A stretch of 64,000 nucleotides of DNA from Amycolatopsis thermalba (GTDB taxonomy: Bacteria; Actinomycetota; Actinomycetes; Mycobacteriales; Pseudonocardiaceae): the NCBI RefSeq assembly GCF_003385215.1, contig NZ_PQHW01000027.1, positions 1-64,000 of the forward strand, written 5' to 3'. The position numbers and the translations under genes were made by a program. Below the pieces are notes generated by a model. The model had not been told where the DNA came from. It did no database searches and was given only the letters and a program-made list of their open reading frames with translations. The stretch's first letter is position 1. Every line of letters begins with the position of its first letter. Below are positions 17,347-25,884 of this stretch, piece after piece.

Positions 17347-19356
17347 CTAGGGGCGGGGCTTGCCCTGGTCCGCCATCTGCTTGAGCATCGCGTTGTAGGC
17401 CGCCAGCTCCTGGTCGCCGCTGGCCTCCTCCCGGCGGTCCTTCCGCTTCGCCTCCCGCGCGTCCGCCCGCGACCACTGCACGAGCAACGCGATCAGCACC
17501 AGCAGCACCGGCACCTCACCGGACGCCCACGCGATCCCGCCGCCCAGCCGCTGGTCCGCCAGCAGGTCGGACACCCACGGCAGGTGCAGCGCGCGGTAGA
17601 AGTTGTCGCCGATGATCGTCTGCTTCGACATCAGGATCACGCCGAAGAAGGCGTGGAAGGGCATGGCGGCGAACATCATCCCGAGCCGGCCGAGGTGCGG
17701 CAGCCGCCGCGGAGCCTGGTCGACGCCGATCACCGGCCAGTAGAAGACGTAACCGGCGAGGAGGAAGTGGGCGTTCATCAGAAGGTGTGCCCAGTGGTAG
17801 TTCAGCGCCGCGTCGAACAGGCCGGAGAAGTACAGCGCGTAGAACGAACCGACGAACAAGGCCAGCGCGACGATCGGATGGGTGAGCACCCGGGACACCG
17901 GTGAGTGCACTGCCGCCAGGAGCCACTCGCGCGGCCCCGGCGGGGCGTCCCGGCCCGCCACCGGCAACGCCCGCAGCGCGAGCGTCACCGGCCCGCCCAG
18001 GACGAACAGCACCGGAGCGATCATCGACAGGAGCATGTGGCTGCCCATGTGCACGCTGAACATCGCCGGCGAGTAGCGCCCGATGCCCGAGGACGTGGCG
18101 ATCAGGAGCACGAAGCACCCCGCCAGCCACGCCACCGTCCGCCCCACCGGCCACGCGACCCCGTTGCGCCGCAGCCGCCGCAGGCCCGCCAGGTAGAGCG
18201 CGGCCAGCACGATCGCCGCCGTGCCGTAGATCAGGTCGAAGCGCCAGTCGAACAGCAGCCTCAGCAGGGTCGGCGCGCCGGGCAGGTCGTAGCCGATGAG
18301 CAGTTCCGTCGTGGACGGCTGCACGGCTTCCTGCGGCGGCGGGGTGCGGCCCAGCGCGGTGGCGATGCCGATCGTGACGAACATGATCAGCACCTCGACC
18401 GCGGCCAGCCGCAGCAGCTGCCCGCCGCCCTGGCCGTCGACCACCGCCCGCACGCCGCGGCTGCGCTGCTGCTGGCCGAACACGCCGAGCACCAGCAGCG
18501 CGACGATCTTCGCCACGACGAGCAGGCCGTACTCGGTGGTGAGCAGGTCGGACAGGGGCAGCCGGACCAGCGCGTTGATCACGCCGGACAGCGCCATCAC
18601 GATCCAGCAGACCAGCGCGAGCCGGGAGAAGCGGCGCGCCGCGAGCGACAGGTGCTCCCCGCGCCGCCAGCCGAGCGCGAGCAGCGCGACCAGGCCGCCG
18701 ACCCACAGCGAGGCGGCGATCAGGTGGTAGAGCAGGCTGTTCGTGGCGAGGTCGTGCGAGCCGCCGCTGGCCGAGTGGCCGGTCACGGCCACCGGGACGA
18801 GCCCGGCGACGGACAGCCCGAACAGCACCGCGGTCCAGCCCCAGGACAGCGCGAGGCGGCAGCCGAGCACCAGCACGAGCGCGATGGCCGCCGTCCACAG
18901 CCAGGCCTTGGGCTGCTCGATCGCGTCCACCAGGTCCAGCAGGACCTGCGGCGAGAACAGCTCGGTGACCGGCTTGCCCGCCGCGTCCGCCGCGGTGAAC
19001 AGGACCGAGGCGAGTGCGGCGAAGAACCACACCCACGCGGCGATCCCGGCGGCGCGCAGGGCCGCGTACCCGTCACGCGCCAGGACGCCGGACTTCTGCG
19101 GCGGCACCAGGAACGTCGCGAGCAGCAGGGATCCCACGCACACGACCGACGCCGCGTCGGCGAGCACCCGGACCACGCCGACGCCGTACTGGGTGACGAG
19201 CCCGGGCTCGGGGAGGCCGGCGATCTGGTAGGTGGCCCCGCCCGACAGCGCGAGCAGCGCGACGGCCACCACCGCCGCCAGCAACCCGCACACCAGGAGC
19301 AGCGGGAGGACGCTCACCCGGCGCCGGGTCGCGGTCTCGGAAACTTCGGAGGGCAC
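17347..19356 (-). CDS. CopD-CtaG fusion: copper/cytochrome oxidase assembly membrane protein
   Basis: 669 residues from the GTG at 19354-19356; a TTG overlapping the MFS stop (19380) would add 8. The N-terminal half (about 20-340) has eight or nine membrane helices with the CopD-like HLIAASLWVGGLVALL motif. The C-terminal half (about 375-640) is a caa3-type CtaG domain with GIGRYSPAMFSVHMGSHMLLSMIAPVLFVLGGP and HWAHLLMNAHFLLAGYVFYWPVIG, rich in intramembrane His and Met suited to copper. It probably moves or delivers copper for haem-copper oxidase at the membrane. A charged cytoplasmic tail follows. It lies directly downstream of the MFS gene in the same direction. Confidence 0.88.
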   Translation of the reverse strand: MPSEVSETATRRRVSVLPLLLVCGLLAAVVAVALLALSGGATYQIAGLPEPGLVTQYGVGVVRVLADAASVVCVGSLLLATFLVPPQKSGVLARDGYAALRAAGIAAWVWFFAALASVLFTAADAAGKPVTELFSPQVLLDLVDAIEQPKAWLWTAAIALVLVLGCRLALSWGWTAVLFGLSVAGLVPVAVTGHSASGGSHDLATNSLLYHLIAASLWVGGLVALLALGWRRGEHLSLAARRFSRLALVCWIVMALSGVINALVRLPLSDLLTTEYGLLVVAKIVALLVLGVFGQQQRSRGVRAVVDGQGGGQLLRLAAVEVLIMFVTIGIATALGRTPPPQEAVQPSTTELLIGYDLPGAPTLLRLLFDWRFDLIYGTAAIVLAALYLAGLRRLRRNGVAWPVGRTVAWLAGCFVLLIATSSGIGRYSPAMFSVHMGSHMLLSMIAPVLFVLGGPVTLALRALPVAGRDAPPGPREWLLAAVHSPVSRVLTHPIVALALFVGSFYALYFSGLFDAALNYHWAHLLMNAHFLLAGYVFYWPVIGVDQAPRRLPHLGRLGMMFAAMPFHAFFGVILMSKQTIIGDNFYRALHLPWVSDLLADQRLGGGIAWASGEVPVLLVLIALLVQWSRADAREAKRKDRREEASGDQELAAYNAMLKQMADQGKPRP

Positions 19357-19376
19357 ACGTCGAGGGTAGGCCCGCG

Positions 19377-20573
19377 TCAAACGCGGAGTTCGGCAGTGGT
19401 CCGTTCACGGTGACCTGCGCGACTCGCGCCGGCGGCGGCCGGGGCGATGAGCGCCGCGAGGACCGCTACCAGCACGAACGAAGCGGACAGGGAGGTCAGC
19501 TGGGCGATACCGCCGATCAGCGGCGGACCGGCCAGGAACCCGGTGTAGGCGACGGTGGTGACGAACGCGATCTCCCGCTCCCCGCCGCTGCCGTCCGCAC
19601 GCTTGCCCGCCTCGCCGGCGAGGCTGAGCGCGACCGGGAACGCGGCGGCCAGACCCATCCCAGCCAGGACGAACCCGGCAAAGGCCAGCGCGGCGATCGG
19701 GACCAGCGCGGACATCAGCAGGCCGGCGGCGGCCACGACCGCACCGATCGCGAGGGTGCGGGTGGCCCCGAGGCGGCGCTGCACCCACGCGCTGCCCAGC
19801 CGCGTCACGGCCATGGCCAGCGAGAACGCGGTGAAGGCCAGCGCGGCCGCGCCCTGACCGGCGCCGTGCTCGGTGACCAGCAGCAGCGCGGACCAGTCCG
19901 AGCTGGCGCCTTCGGCCATCGCGGAACACAGCGGGACCACGGCCAGCAGCCACAGCACCGGCCGGCGGGTGGGTGCCGTGGTCGCCGCGCGGGCGGGCCG
20001 CTCGGATCGGGGCACCGCCCGTGGCAGGCCGTGGTGGACGGCCAGCATCACGAGCGCCGTCACGACGGCGGCGACCAGGAAGTGCCGCTCGGGCGACCAG
20101 CGCAGCGCCGCGGCGAGCCCGGCCGCGGCCGACGCGACCAGGCCGCCGAAGCTGAACCCGGCGTGGAAGACCGGCATGATCGCCTTGCCGGTGCGCCGTT
20201 CGACGCTGACGCCGCCGATGTTCATCGCCACGTCGAGCCCGCCGTTGGCGAAACCGAGGCCGAACAGGGCGACCGCGAGCCACGCCACTGAACCGACGAG
20301 CCCGGTCAGCGGCAGCACGACGCAGGACAGCAGCGTCGCGGCGAGCATGACGGCACGCGCGCCGAACCGCTCCGACAGCCGGCCGGACAGCGGAGCCGCG
20401 AGGAGGAGCCCCGCGGTGCCGCCGAGCAACGCCAGACCCAGCTCGCCCGGACTGGCGCCCACCTGCTCGGCGAGGGCGGGCACACGCGGCGCCCACGACC
20501 CGTACACCGCGCCGTTGAGCGCGAAGACCACGAAGACCGCTGTCCGGTCGCTGACCACAATCACCCGTCCCAC
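19377..20573 (-). CDS. MFS transporter
   Basis: 398 residues with twelve predicted membrane helices. FVVFALNGAVYGSWAPRVPALAEQVGASPGELGLALLG at the start and GFANGGLDVAMNIGGVSVERRTGKAIMPVFHAGFSFGG near residue 110-150 resemble the YbjJ/fucose-permease branch. Substrate unknown. The GTG start faces a divergent LacI-type regulator gene with a LacI-like operator between them, so induction by a sugar or metabolite is likely. The end abuts the CopD-CtaG gene (stop at 19377), but functional linkage to copper is not evident. Confidence 0.85.
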   Translation of the reverse strand: MGRVIVVSDRTAVFVVFALNGAVYGSWAPRVPALAEQVGASPGELGLALLGGTAGLLLAAPLSGRLSERFGARAVMLAATLLSCVVLPLTGLVGSVAWLAVALFGLGFANGGLDVAMNIGGVSVERRTGKAIMPVFHAGFSFGGLVASAAAGLAAALRWSPERHFLVAAVVTALVMLAVHHGLPRAVPRSERPARAATTAPTRRPVLWLLAVVPLCSAMAEGASSDWSALLLVTEHGAGQGAAALAFTAFSLAMAVTRLGSAWVQRRLGATRTLAIGAVVAAAGLLMSALVPIAALAFAGFVLAGMGLAAAFPVALSLAGEAGKRADGSGGEREIAFVTTVAYTGFLAGPPLIGGIAQLTSLSASFVLVAVLAALIAPAAAGASRAGHRERTTAELRV

Positions 20574-20577
20574 AATG

Positions 20578-20592
20578 ACTTAAGCGCTTCAG
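20578..20592. promoter_or_regulatory. LacI-type operator between divergent MFS and lacI-family genes
   Basis: The sequence ACTTAAGCGCTTCAG contains the perfect palindrome AAGCGCTT (20582-20589), with the central CG typical of LacI-family operators (AA-n-CG-n-TT). It lies 5-19 bp upstream of the MFS GTG and about 40 bp upstream of the regulator ATG, a position suited to repression of both. Confidence 0.65.
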
Positions 20593-20630
20593 AACGTCAA
20601 CCGGGTTCTGGTTCGGTCTAGACTGCGGCG

Positions 20631-21704
20631 ATGACCGGTACCCGTCGGCGCCGCCCGACGCTCGACGACGTCGCCAGCGCGGTGGGCGTGTCTCGGGCGA
20701 CGGTGTCCAACGCGTACAACCGCCCCGACCAGCTCTCGGCCGGCCTGCGCGACGAAGTGCTGCGCGTGGCGAAGCGGCTCGGGTACGCGGGTCCCAACCC
20801 GACCGCGCGCAGCCTCGCCACCCAGCGGTCGGGCGCGATCGCCTTCATGCTCGACACCGGGTTGTCGGCGGCGTTCTCCGATCCGGCGTTGTCGATCACG
20901 CTCGACGCGCTCGCGAGCCGGGTGGATCCGGAGGGGCACGCGCTGCTGCTCCTGCCGGGCGGGCACGACGGCGGGCCGCGGGCGGACCGGGTGCTCGCGG
21001 CGCAGGCGGACCTCGCGGTGGCGTACTCGCTGGCGGACAACGCGCCGGCGCTGCGGGCGGTCAAGCAGCGCGGGTTGCCGCTGGTGGTGATCGACCAGCC
21101 GATCGTTCCCGGATCGGCGCGGGTGTCGACGGACGACCGGGGTGGCGCGACGGCCGCGGCCCGGCACCTGCTGGAACTGGGACACCGGCGGTTCGCGATC
21201 CTGTCCGCGCAGTGCCTGTCCGAGCCGCGCGGGGGGCCGCTGAGCGCGGCCGAGGCGGCGCAGAGCCGGTTCCTGGACAACCGGGAGCGGCTCGCGGGAT
21301 ATCTGGAAACGTTGGCCGCGGCGGGGATCGCCCCGGACGCGGTGCCCATCTGGGAGGTGTCGGGGCTGTCGCGGGAGGCGGCGATGCCCGGCGCGGCGCG
21401 CCTGCTCGACCGCGAACCGACCGCGCTGTTGTGCATGTCGGACGAACTGGCACTGGCGGCACTGGCGGTGGCGCGGCAACGCGGTCTGCGCGTGCCGCGG
21501 GATCTGTCGATCGTCGGGTTCGACGACACCCCGCCGGCGGCGTGGTCGGATCCGCCGTTGACGACGGTGCGGCAGGACCTCGTGCGCAAGGGACAGCTCG
21601 CCGGGGAGCTCGCGTTGCACCTGCTCGCCGGGCACCGCGCACCGAAGCCGACCACATTGGACGTCGAACTCGTGGTGCGCGGTTCCACGAGTCCCGCCGA
21701 ATAG
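20631..21704 (+). CDS. LacI-family transcriptional regulator
   Basis: 357 residues. The N-terminal helix-turn-helix is canonical (PTLDDVASAVGVSRATVSNAYNRP), followed by the hinge NPTARSLATQRSGAIAFML and a periplasmic-binding-protein-like effector domain (VVIDQPIVPGSARVSTDDRGGATAAARHLLELGHRRFAIL and SIVGFDDTPPAAW). It should repress the divergent MFS gene and itself through the AAGCGCTT palindrome. The effector is not predictable. No Shine-Dalgarno site is evident before the ATG. Confidence 0.9.
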   Translation: MTGTRRRRPTLDDVASAVGVSRATVSNAYNRPDQLSAGLRDEVLRVAKRLGYAGPNPTARSLATQRSGAIAFMLDTGLSAAFSDPALSITLDALASRVDPEGHALLLLPGGHDGGPRADRVLAAQADLAVAYSLADNAPALRAVKQRGLPLVVIDQPIVPGSARVSTDDRGGATAAARHLLELGHRRFAILSAQCLSEPRGGPLSAAEAAQSRFLDNRERLAGYLETLAAAGIAPDAVPIWEVSGLSREAAMPGAARLLDREPTALLCMSDELALAALAVARQRGLRVPRDLSIVGFDDTPPAAWSDPPLTTVRQDLVRKGQLAGELALHLLAGHRAPKPTTLDVELVVRGSTSPAE

Positions 21705-21744
21705 CAGAAGATTCGCCCGCTCGGCAAGAGCGAGTTCGCGATCC

Positions 21745-21801
21745 TGTGGACAACTGCGGTTCGGTGGTCTCGATCGAGTTAACGGAACCTACTTATCCAC
21801 A
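21745..21801. promoter_or_regulatory. Two opposed consensus DnaA boxes
   Basis: TGTGGACAA at 21745-21753 (complement of TTGTCCACA) and TTATCCACA at 21793-21801 are both perfect boxes, in opposite orientation and 48 bp apart. They lie between the LacI-family gene and the secreted inhibitor gene. Role unknown; possibly DnaA titration or transcriptional control. Confidence 0.45.
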
Positions 21802-21897
21802 CGAGTAGAAATCCCTGCTGACAAGCTTTCCCGCACCGGCCATTGTGGATCCCGGAACCGCGCAGTGCGGAAAACCCACTCACAGGGGAGTTGAGAA

Positions 21898-22278
21898 ATG
21901 TTCGGGAAAGTTCGCGCGTACCTGCCGAGAGTGCTCGTCCTGGCCGCGCTGGGACTGCTGACCGCGGGAGGCATCGCCGAGGCGGAAACCGCGCCGCCCG
22001 TGGGGTACGGCTGCGAGCAGGGCGAGTTCTGCGCGTGGTCGGAGGAGTTCTACGGCGGGGCGGTGCAGTTCCTCGACCTGCGCACCGCCAACCCGGGTGA
22101 ATGCATCCCGCTCAGCGGTGACGCACGTTCCTTCGTGAACCGGCTGGAGCGCGAAGTGACGGTGTACCAGGGCGAGGACTGCTCCACCGAAGGTGACTTC
22201 ACCACGTACCCGGGCGGCGGAACGTTCGTACCGCACGCACCGTTCGTCGTGCGGGCCATCCAGATCTGGGATTACTAG
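21898..22278 (+). CDS. Secreted peptidase-inhibitor family I36-like protein
   Basis: 126 residues with a GGGGAG site 8 bases before the ATG. An N-terminal signal peptide (hydrophobic LPRVLVLAALGLLTAGG, cleavage probably after AEA near residue 30) exports it. The mature part is a small cysteine-containing beta domain: CEQGEFCAWSEEFYGGAVQFLDL, then FVNRLEREVTVYQGEDC, ending VVRAIQIWDY. The C-x5-C-x-W-S-x3-Y/F-G-G start is the signature of the Streptomyces metalloproteinase-inhibitor/gamma-crystallin-like fold. It may inhibit extracellular proteases, but many family members have no proven target. Confidence 0.8.
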   Translation: MFGKVRAYLPRVLVLAALGLLTAGGIAEAETAPPVGYGCEQGEFCAWSEEFYGGAVQFLDLRTANPGECIPLSGDARSFVNRLEREVTVYQGEDCSTEGDFTTYPGGGTFVPHAPFVVRAIQIWDY

Positions 22279-22496
22279 GCCGCATCCCCACGGACGGGGC
22301 CGGCGCCCGCTCGCTCCTGGGGACGTGAGTCCGAGCGGACGCCGGTCCGGGACCCGCACCGCGCGGTTCCCACCCGCGGGCGCGGCGCAGGCACACGGCG
22401 CGCCCGCGGGTCACCCAGGTCACGGCTGAGATGTCGGAGCCGCTGTCGTCAGGTTTGACGGACCCCGCTGTGGCCCGCTGCCTGGGAGCGGAGGCT

Positions 22497-22925
22497 AGTT
22501 CCCGTCCGGTTCAGGCGTGATCGGGTCGTGGTCTCTCCTGGCCTGATCGCAGTGGGAACTCGACGGTCGACTGTGGTCCCGGTAGGGATTCCGCTCTTCC
22601 GGAGCCGCCAGGGTGGGAAAGACCTACCGTTCACCGCGGACCCCGCGCGCTGGGTCCACTGCCTTGCCGTGGAGGTGATTCCGTCTGGTTCAGGCAATGT
22701 AGTCGGCCCTGTCCTGATCACAGTGGGAACTCGACGGTCAGCTGTGGCCCGGTAGAGGTTCAGCTCCTCCCGGAACCGCCAGGGGTGGGAAAGACCTACC
22801 GCTCGCCACAGGCCCCGCACACTGGGGACCACTGCCGTGCCGTGGAGGTGAGATTCCGGTCTGGTTCAGGCAATGTAGTCGCGGTCAGCTGCGCTCCCGG
22901 TAGGGGTTCAGCTCCTCCGGAGGCA
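22497..22925 (-). repeat. About 180-bp tandem repeats: decayed copies of the glycosidase gene 3' end
   Basis: Block AGTGGGAACTCGACGGTC occurs at 22551 and 22732 (181 bp apart), and CAGGCAATGTAGTCG at 22691 and 22868 (177 bp apart). Each unit contains a version of the glycosidase C-terminal codons (true end EELNPYRERS; the copy near 22760 still reads REELNLYRA on the minus strand). There are two decayed units plus the real 3' end at 22885-22925. The remaining intergenic sequence, 22279-22496, shows nothing recognisable. Confidence 0.75.
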
Positions 22926-24708
22926 CGGCCGCCGCTGGGCGGGTGAGGATGGCCTGGATCCGCGCCGGGTCGACCTTCGGTGTGCGGTCGGCGGTGAGCA
23001 GTCCGTTGCGTTCCTGCTCGGTGTCGGTCAGCTGGGTGTAGCAGAAGCCGGCGAGTGCCGGGGACGACAGGACGGCGGTGACGAGCTGGTCCAGCCGGGC
23101 GACCAGCTCCTCCTCGTCGGCCACGGTCGAGTAGCCGAACCACTTCTCGTCCTCGGCGGGAACGTAGGAGAGGCCGCCGAACTCGGTGAGCATGACGGCG
23201 CGGGCCTCGGCAAGGTCGTCGAGCAGGAGGCGGCGACCGCCGGGCCGTCCGTCGGCCAGGGTGCGGCGCAACGTGTCGGTGTCGCCGTAGCGAGTGGACA
23301 ATGCCTCGCCCATCGGGGCGTAGTCGTGCACGCCGACGATGTCGGCTTCCGGGATCTCCCAGCCGTCGTTGCCGATGACGGGACGGCTGGGATCGACACT
23401 CTTGGTGAGGTGGTAGAGAGATCGCACGAAGTGGGCTTGAGCGGGTGCCGAGGCGATGTCGGGAACGCCCCAGCTCTCGTTGACCGGCACCCAGGTCACG
23501 ATGCACGGGTGGCTGCGGTCCCGGCGCAGGATCTCCAGCCACTCCCGGGTCAGCCGTTCGACGGCTTCGGGCGCGAACTCGTAGGCGTTCGCGGTCTCGC
23601 CCCAGACGAGCAGGCCGAGCCGGTCGCACCAGAAGAGGAACCGCGGATCCTCGGCCTTCTGGTGCACCCGGACACCGGTGAACCCGAGTTCCTTGATGAG
23701 CTCGACTTCCCGGCGCAGCGCGACCGCGTCCGGCGCGGCGAGGTGTGACTGCGGCCAGTAGCCCTGTTCCAGAACCATTCGCGGGTAGTACGGGAGGTGA
23801 TTGAGGAGGAAGCGACCGTCGGTCACCCCGACCTCACGCAGACCCAGGTAGCTCGACGCGGCGTCGGACGGCGCTTCGGCGGCGTGCAGCTCCACCGCGG
23901 CGTCGACCAGTACCGGGTTCTCCGGAGACCACAACAGGCGGGACCGGTCCTGACCGTGCCGCAGCGCGGGCACGGCGACGTCGAACCGGAACCGCCGCCG
24001 GTCGACGCGCACGGACTGCTCGGACAGGATCTCGTCCCCGTGCCGCAGCACCACGCGAACCGTGACGGCCTCGCCCGGCGCCGCGGACAGCTCGCCCTCG
24101 CAGGAGACCGACGCACGGGTGAGATCCGGCGTCCAGTGCAGTTCGCGGAGGTGCAGGGCCGGCACGACCTCCGCCCACACCGGCTGCCAGATCCCCGTGG
24201 TGCGGTGGTACCAGATGTCGTGCGGCTCGGGGTGCCAGTCCTGCTTGCCCCGGGGCTGAGTGCCTTCGTCCGGCCGGTCTTCGGCCCGGAGAACGACGAC
24301 TTGCGGACCAGTGGCCCGCAGAGCGGAGGTGATGTCGAAGGAGAACGGTGTCTGCCCGCCTTCGTGGCTGCCCAGGTGGATTCCGTTGACCCACACCGAA
24401 GCCGCGTAGTCCACGGCGGCGAAGTGCAGGATCAGCCGGTGGCCGTCGGGGATCGCCGGGGCGTCGAACTCGCGCCGGTACCAGACGACGGTGTGCGGTT
24501 CGGTCGCGTGCAGGCCGGAGAGTTCCGACTCCGGCGGGTACGGAACGGTGATCGTCCGGTCGAAGGGATCGGCCGAGGCGAACCATCGGCCGGCGAGGCC
24601 GCGATCGTCGTCGTCGAAGGCGAAGCCCCAGGAGCCGTTCAGGTCGAACCACTCGGGCCGGACGAGTTGCGGTCGTGGGCACAGACGGTCCGGGTCGGCG
24701 GCGATCAT
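22885..24708 (-). CDS. Glycoside hydrolase family 2 protein
   Basis: 607 residues from the ATG at 24706-24708; an ATG at 24744 would add 12. The N-terminal sugar-binding jelly-roll (about 15-180: LNGSWGFAFDDDDRG, TVPYPPESELSG, WYRREFDAP, VWVNGIHLGSHEGGQTPFSFDIT) is followed by an Ig-like domain and a TIM barrel from about 275. The catalytic acid/base is the Glu in TWVPVNESWG, and the nucleophile is probably the Glu in VMLTEFGGLSY. The layout matches beta-galactosidase, beta-glucuronidase or beta-mannosidase-like enzymes. There is no signal peptide, so it acts inside the cell. Specificity is not resolvable. Its 3' end has been tandemly duplicated downstream. Confidence 0.88.
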   Translation of the reverse strand: MIAADPDRLCPRPQLVRPEWFDLNGSWGFAFDDDDRGLAGRWFASADPFDRTITVPYPPESELSGLHATEPHTVVWYRREFDAPAIPDGHRLILHFAAVDYAASVWVNGIHLGSHEGGQTPFSFDITSALRATGPQVVVLRAEDRPDEGTQPRGKQDWHPEPHDIWYHRTTGIWQPVWAEVVPALHLRELHWTPDLTRASVSCEGELSAAPGEAVTVRVVLRHGDEILSEQSVRVDRRRFRFDVAVPALRHGQDRSRLLWSPENPVLVDAAVELHAAEAPSDAASSYLGLREVGVTDGRFLLNHLPYYPRMVLEQGYWPQSHLAAPDAVALRREVELIKELGFTGVRVHQKAEDPRFLFWCDRLGLLVWGETANAYEFAPEAVERLTREWLEILRRDRSHPCIVTWVPVNESWGVPDIASAPAQAHFVRSLYHLTKSVDPSRPVIGNDGWEIPEADIVGVHDYAPMGEALSTRYGDTDTLRRTLADGRPGGRRLLLDDLAEARAVMLTEFGGLSYVPAEDEKWFGYSTVADEEELVARLDQLVTAVLSSPALAGFCYTQLTDTEQERNGLLTADRTPKVDPARIQAILTRPAAAVPPEELNPYRERS

Positions 24709-24891
24709 GACGAAAACCCTACGACAGGAAGGAGGATTGAGCATCGCACCACGAACTGCCCGCTTCGACGCCGTGACAACCGCGTTGGCCGTTCGCCGCG
24801 CAGACAGGACGCCCGGCCGCGCCGTGATCCCCCGGTAGGCCTGTGGCCGCCACCTCCCGTGCCATCCCTTCCCAGGGACGACGCGGGGCTC

Positions 24892-25404
24892 TCAGGCAGG
24901 GGCACGCTCTCCGTCGGTCTCCGCGTCTGGGCGGGCTTCGGCTGGACGGCCGTATGCGCGGCCGTCGTTGCTGCGCTGGAGGAGGCCTTCGTCAACGAGG
25001 TAACGGCGAAGCGCGGCGTGGTCGTCGTGGATCGCGGCGAGCTTTTCGCGCACCTCCGGCTCCGTGTAGACACGTCCGGGCTCGAACCGCTCGGCGAGTT
25101 TCGAGAGCAGAGCCTGGCGGAGCTTGCCCGGACGAGGGATCGCGGTGAGCCGGCCGTGGTTGAACAGTGCTTCGAGCGGATCGGACGGGGGTCGGGCGAG
25201 CGAGTCGCGGAAGGCTTCCGGTACGGCTCGGTAGCGGTTCTCGCTGACCGTGACGATCCCGGCCGAGATGAGGCGCTTCGCGAGCTTGCCGGTGTGCCGG
25301 TCGTCGGCGACCGGGAGCCCGTCAGGTGCGGTGCAGATCCGGGCGAAGAGCATCAGACGTTCGGGGTCCGCCAGCGCGGAGACCAGCGCTTCCGGTGAGG
25401 CCAT
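24892..25404 (-). CDS. DUF2087 domain protein with ArsR-like N-terminal helix-turn-helix
   Basis: 170 residues from the ATG at 25402-25404. Residues 1-70 (ALVSALADPERLMLFARI, KLAKRLISAGIV) look like a winged-helix DNA-binding domain. Residues about 85-150 carry the DUF2087 motif (RPGKLRQALLSKLAERFEPGRVYTEPEVREKL, then ALRRYLVDEGLLQRSNDGRAYGR). Such proteins are presumed transcriptional regulators. The tail is Arg/Glu/Ala-rich and variable. It is divergent from nothing obvious, being followed by the glycosidase in the same direction with a gap of about 180 bp. Confidence 0.82.
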   Translation of the reverse strand: MASPEALVSALADPERLMLFARICTAPDGLPVADDRHTGKLAKRLISAGIVTVSENRYRAVPEAFRDSLARPPSDPLEALFNHGRLTAIPRPGKLRQALLSKLAERFEPGRVYTEPEVREKLAAIHDDHAALRRYLVDEGLLQRSNDGRAYGRPAEARPDAETDGERAPA

Positions 25405-25556
25405 GGCCACGACCGTACCTGCGGCCAAGCGACCGGCGAACCGGTTTTCAAGATCCGGATCCGGTTGGGGGGAGTGCGTGATCCGCCGACGGACCGGGGG
25501 CCGGTCCTGCCCGCGCCGCCGGGCGGCGAAGACACACCGCCGGCTGCCGGTCGCAG

Positions 25557-25628
25557 CAGGCAGCGAGGGCGCCCGCCACCGTCTCCGCAGGCAGCGAGGG
25601 CGCCCGCCGCAGTCTCCGCAGGCAGCGA
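25557..25628. repeat. 31-bp tandem repeat, about 2.3 copies
   Basis: CAGGCAGCGAGGGCGCCCGC begins at 25557 and 25588, and a third partial copy begins at 25619. Period 31 bp is not a multiple of three. It lies in the 480-bp gap between the DUF2087 start and the PP2C stop; the remainder of that gap (25405-25556) holds no recognised feature. Confidence 0.7.
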
Positions 25629-25695
25629 ACGCCCCACCGGCCTCGGAAGAGCGCGGGGCTGGCACGGCCACGTGAACTCGCGCACCTCGCGCGGC

Positions 25696-25878
25696 TCATC
25701 GCCATCCGGCAGGGGCGCGACAGAGCGACTGTGGCCATGGCGGCCCCTCGCCGGGGTTCCGCATCTCCAGGTCGAGCGGCGTCCCGGGCTCAGTGCGGTC
25801 GATCAGCGTCCAGAGTGCAAAGCGGCCGAGCGACCCCCGCGTGTCAAACCAGTGCCCGCGAACAGTGACGCCGGACAA
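25696..25878 (-). CDS. Possible small hypothetical ORF downstream of the phosphatase
   Basis: A 60-residue frame from a TTG at 25876-25878, 6 bp after the phosphatase stop. The middle (GHWFDTRGSLGRFALWTLID, then PGTPLDLEMRNPGEG) looks like normal protein rather than a low-complexity shadow. No Shine-Dalgarno site or known domain is seen. It could be the remnant of a longer gene or an unannotated small protein. Confidence 0.25.
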   Translation of the reverse strand: MSGVTVRGHWFDTRGSLGRFALWTLIDRTEPGTPLDLEMRNPGEGPPWPQSLCRAPAGWR

Positions 25879-25884
25879 CCGTCG

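Noticed and set aside
22449-22832. Minus-strand frame of 127 codons downstream of the glycosidase
   Set aside because: It is made from the decayed 180-bp copies of the glycosidase end; no ribosome site and no domain.
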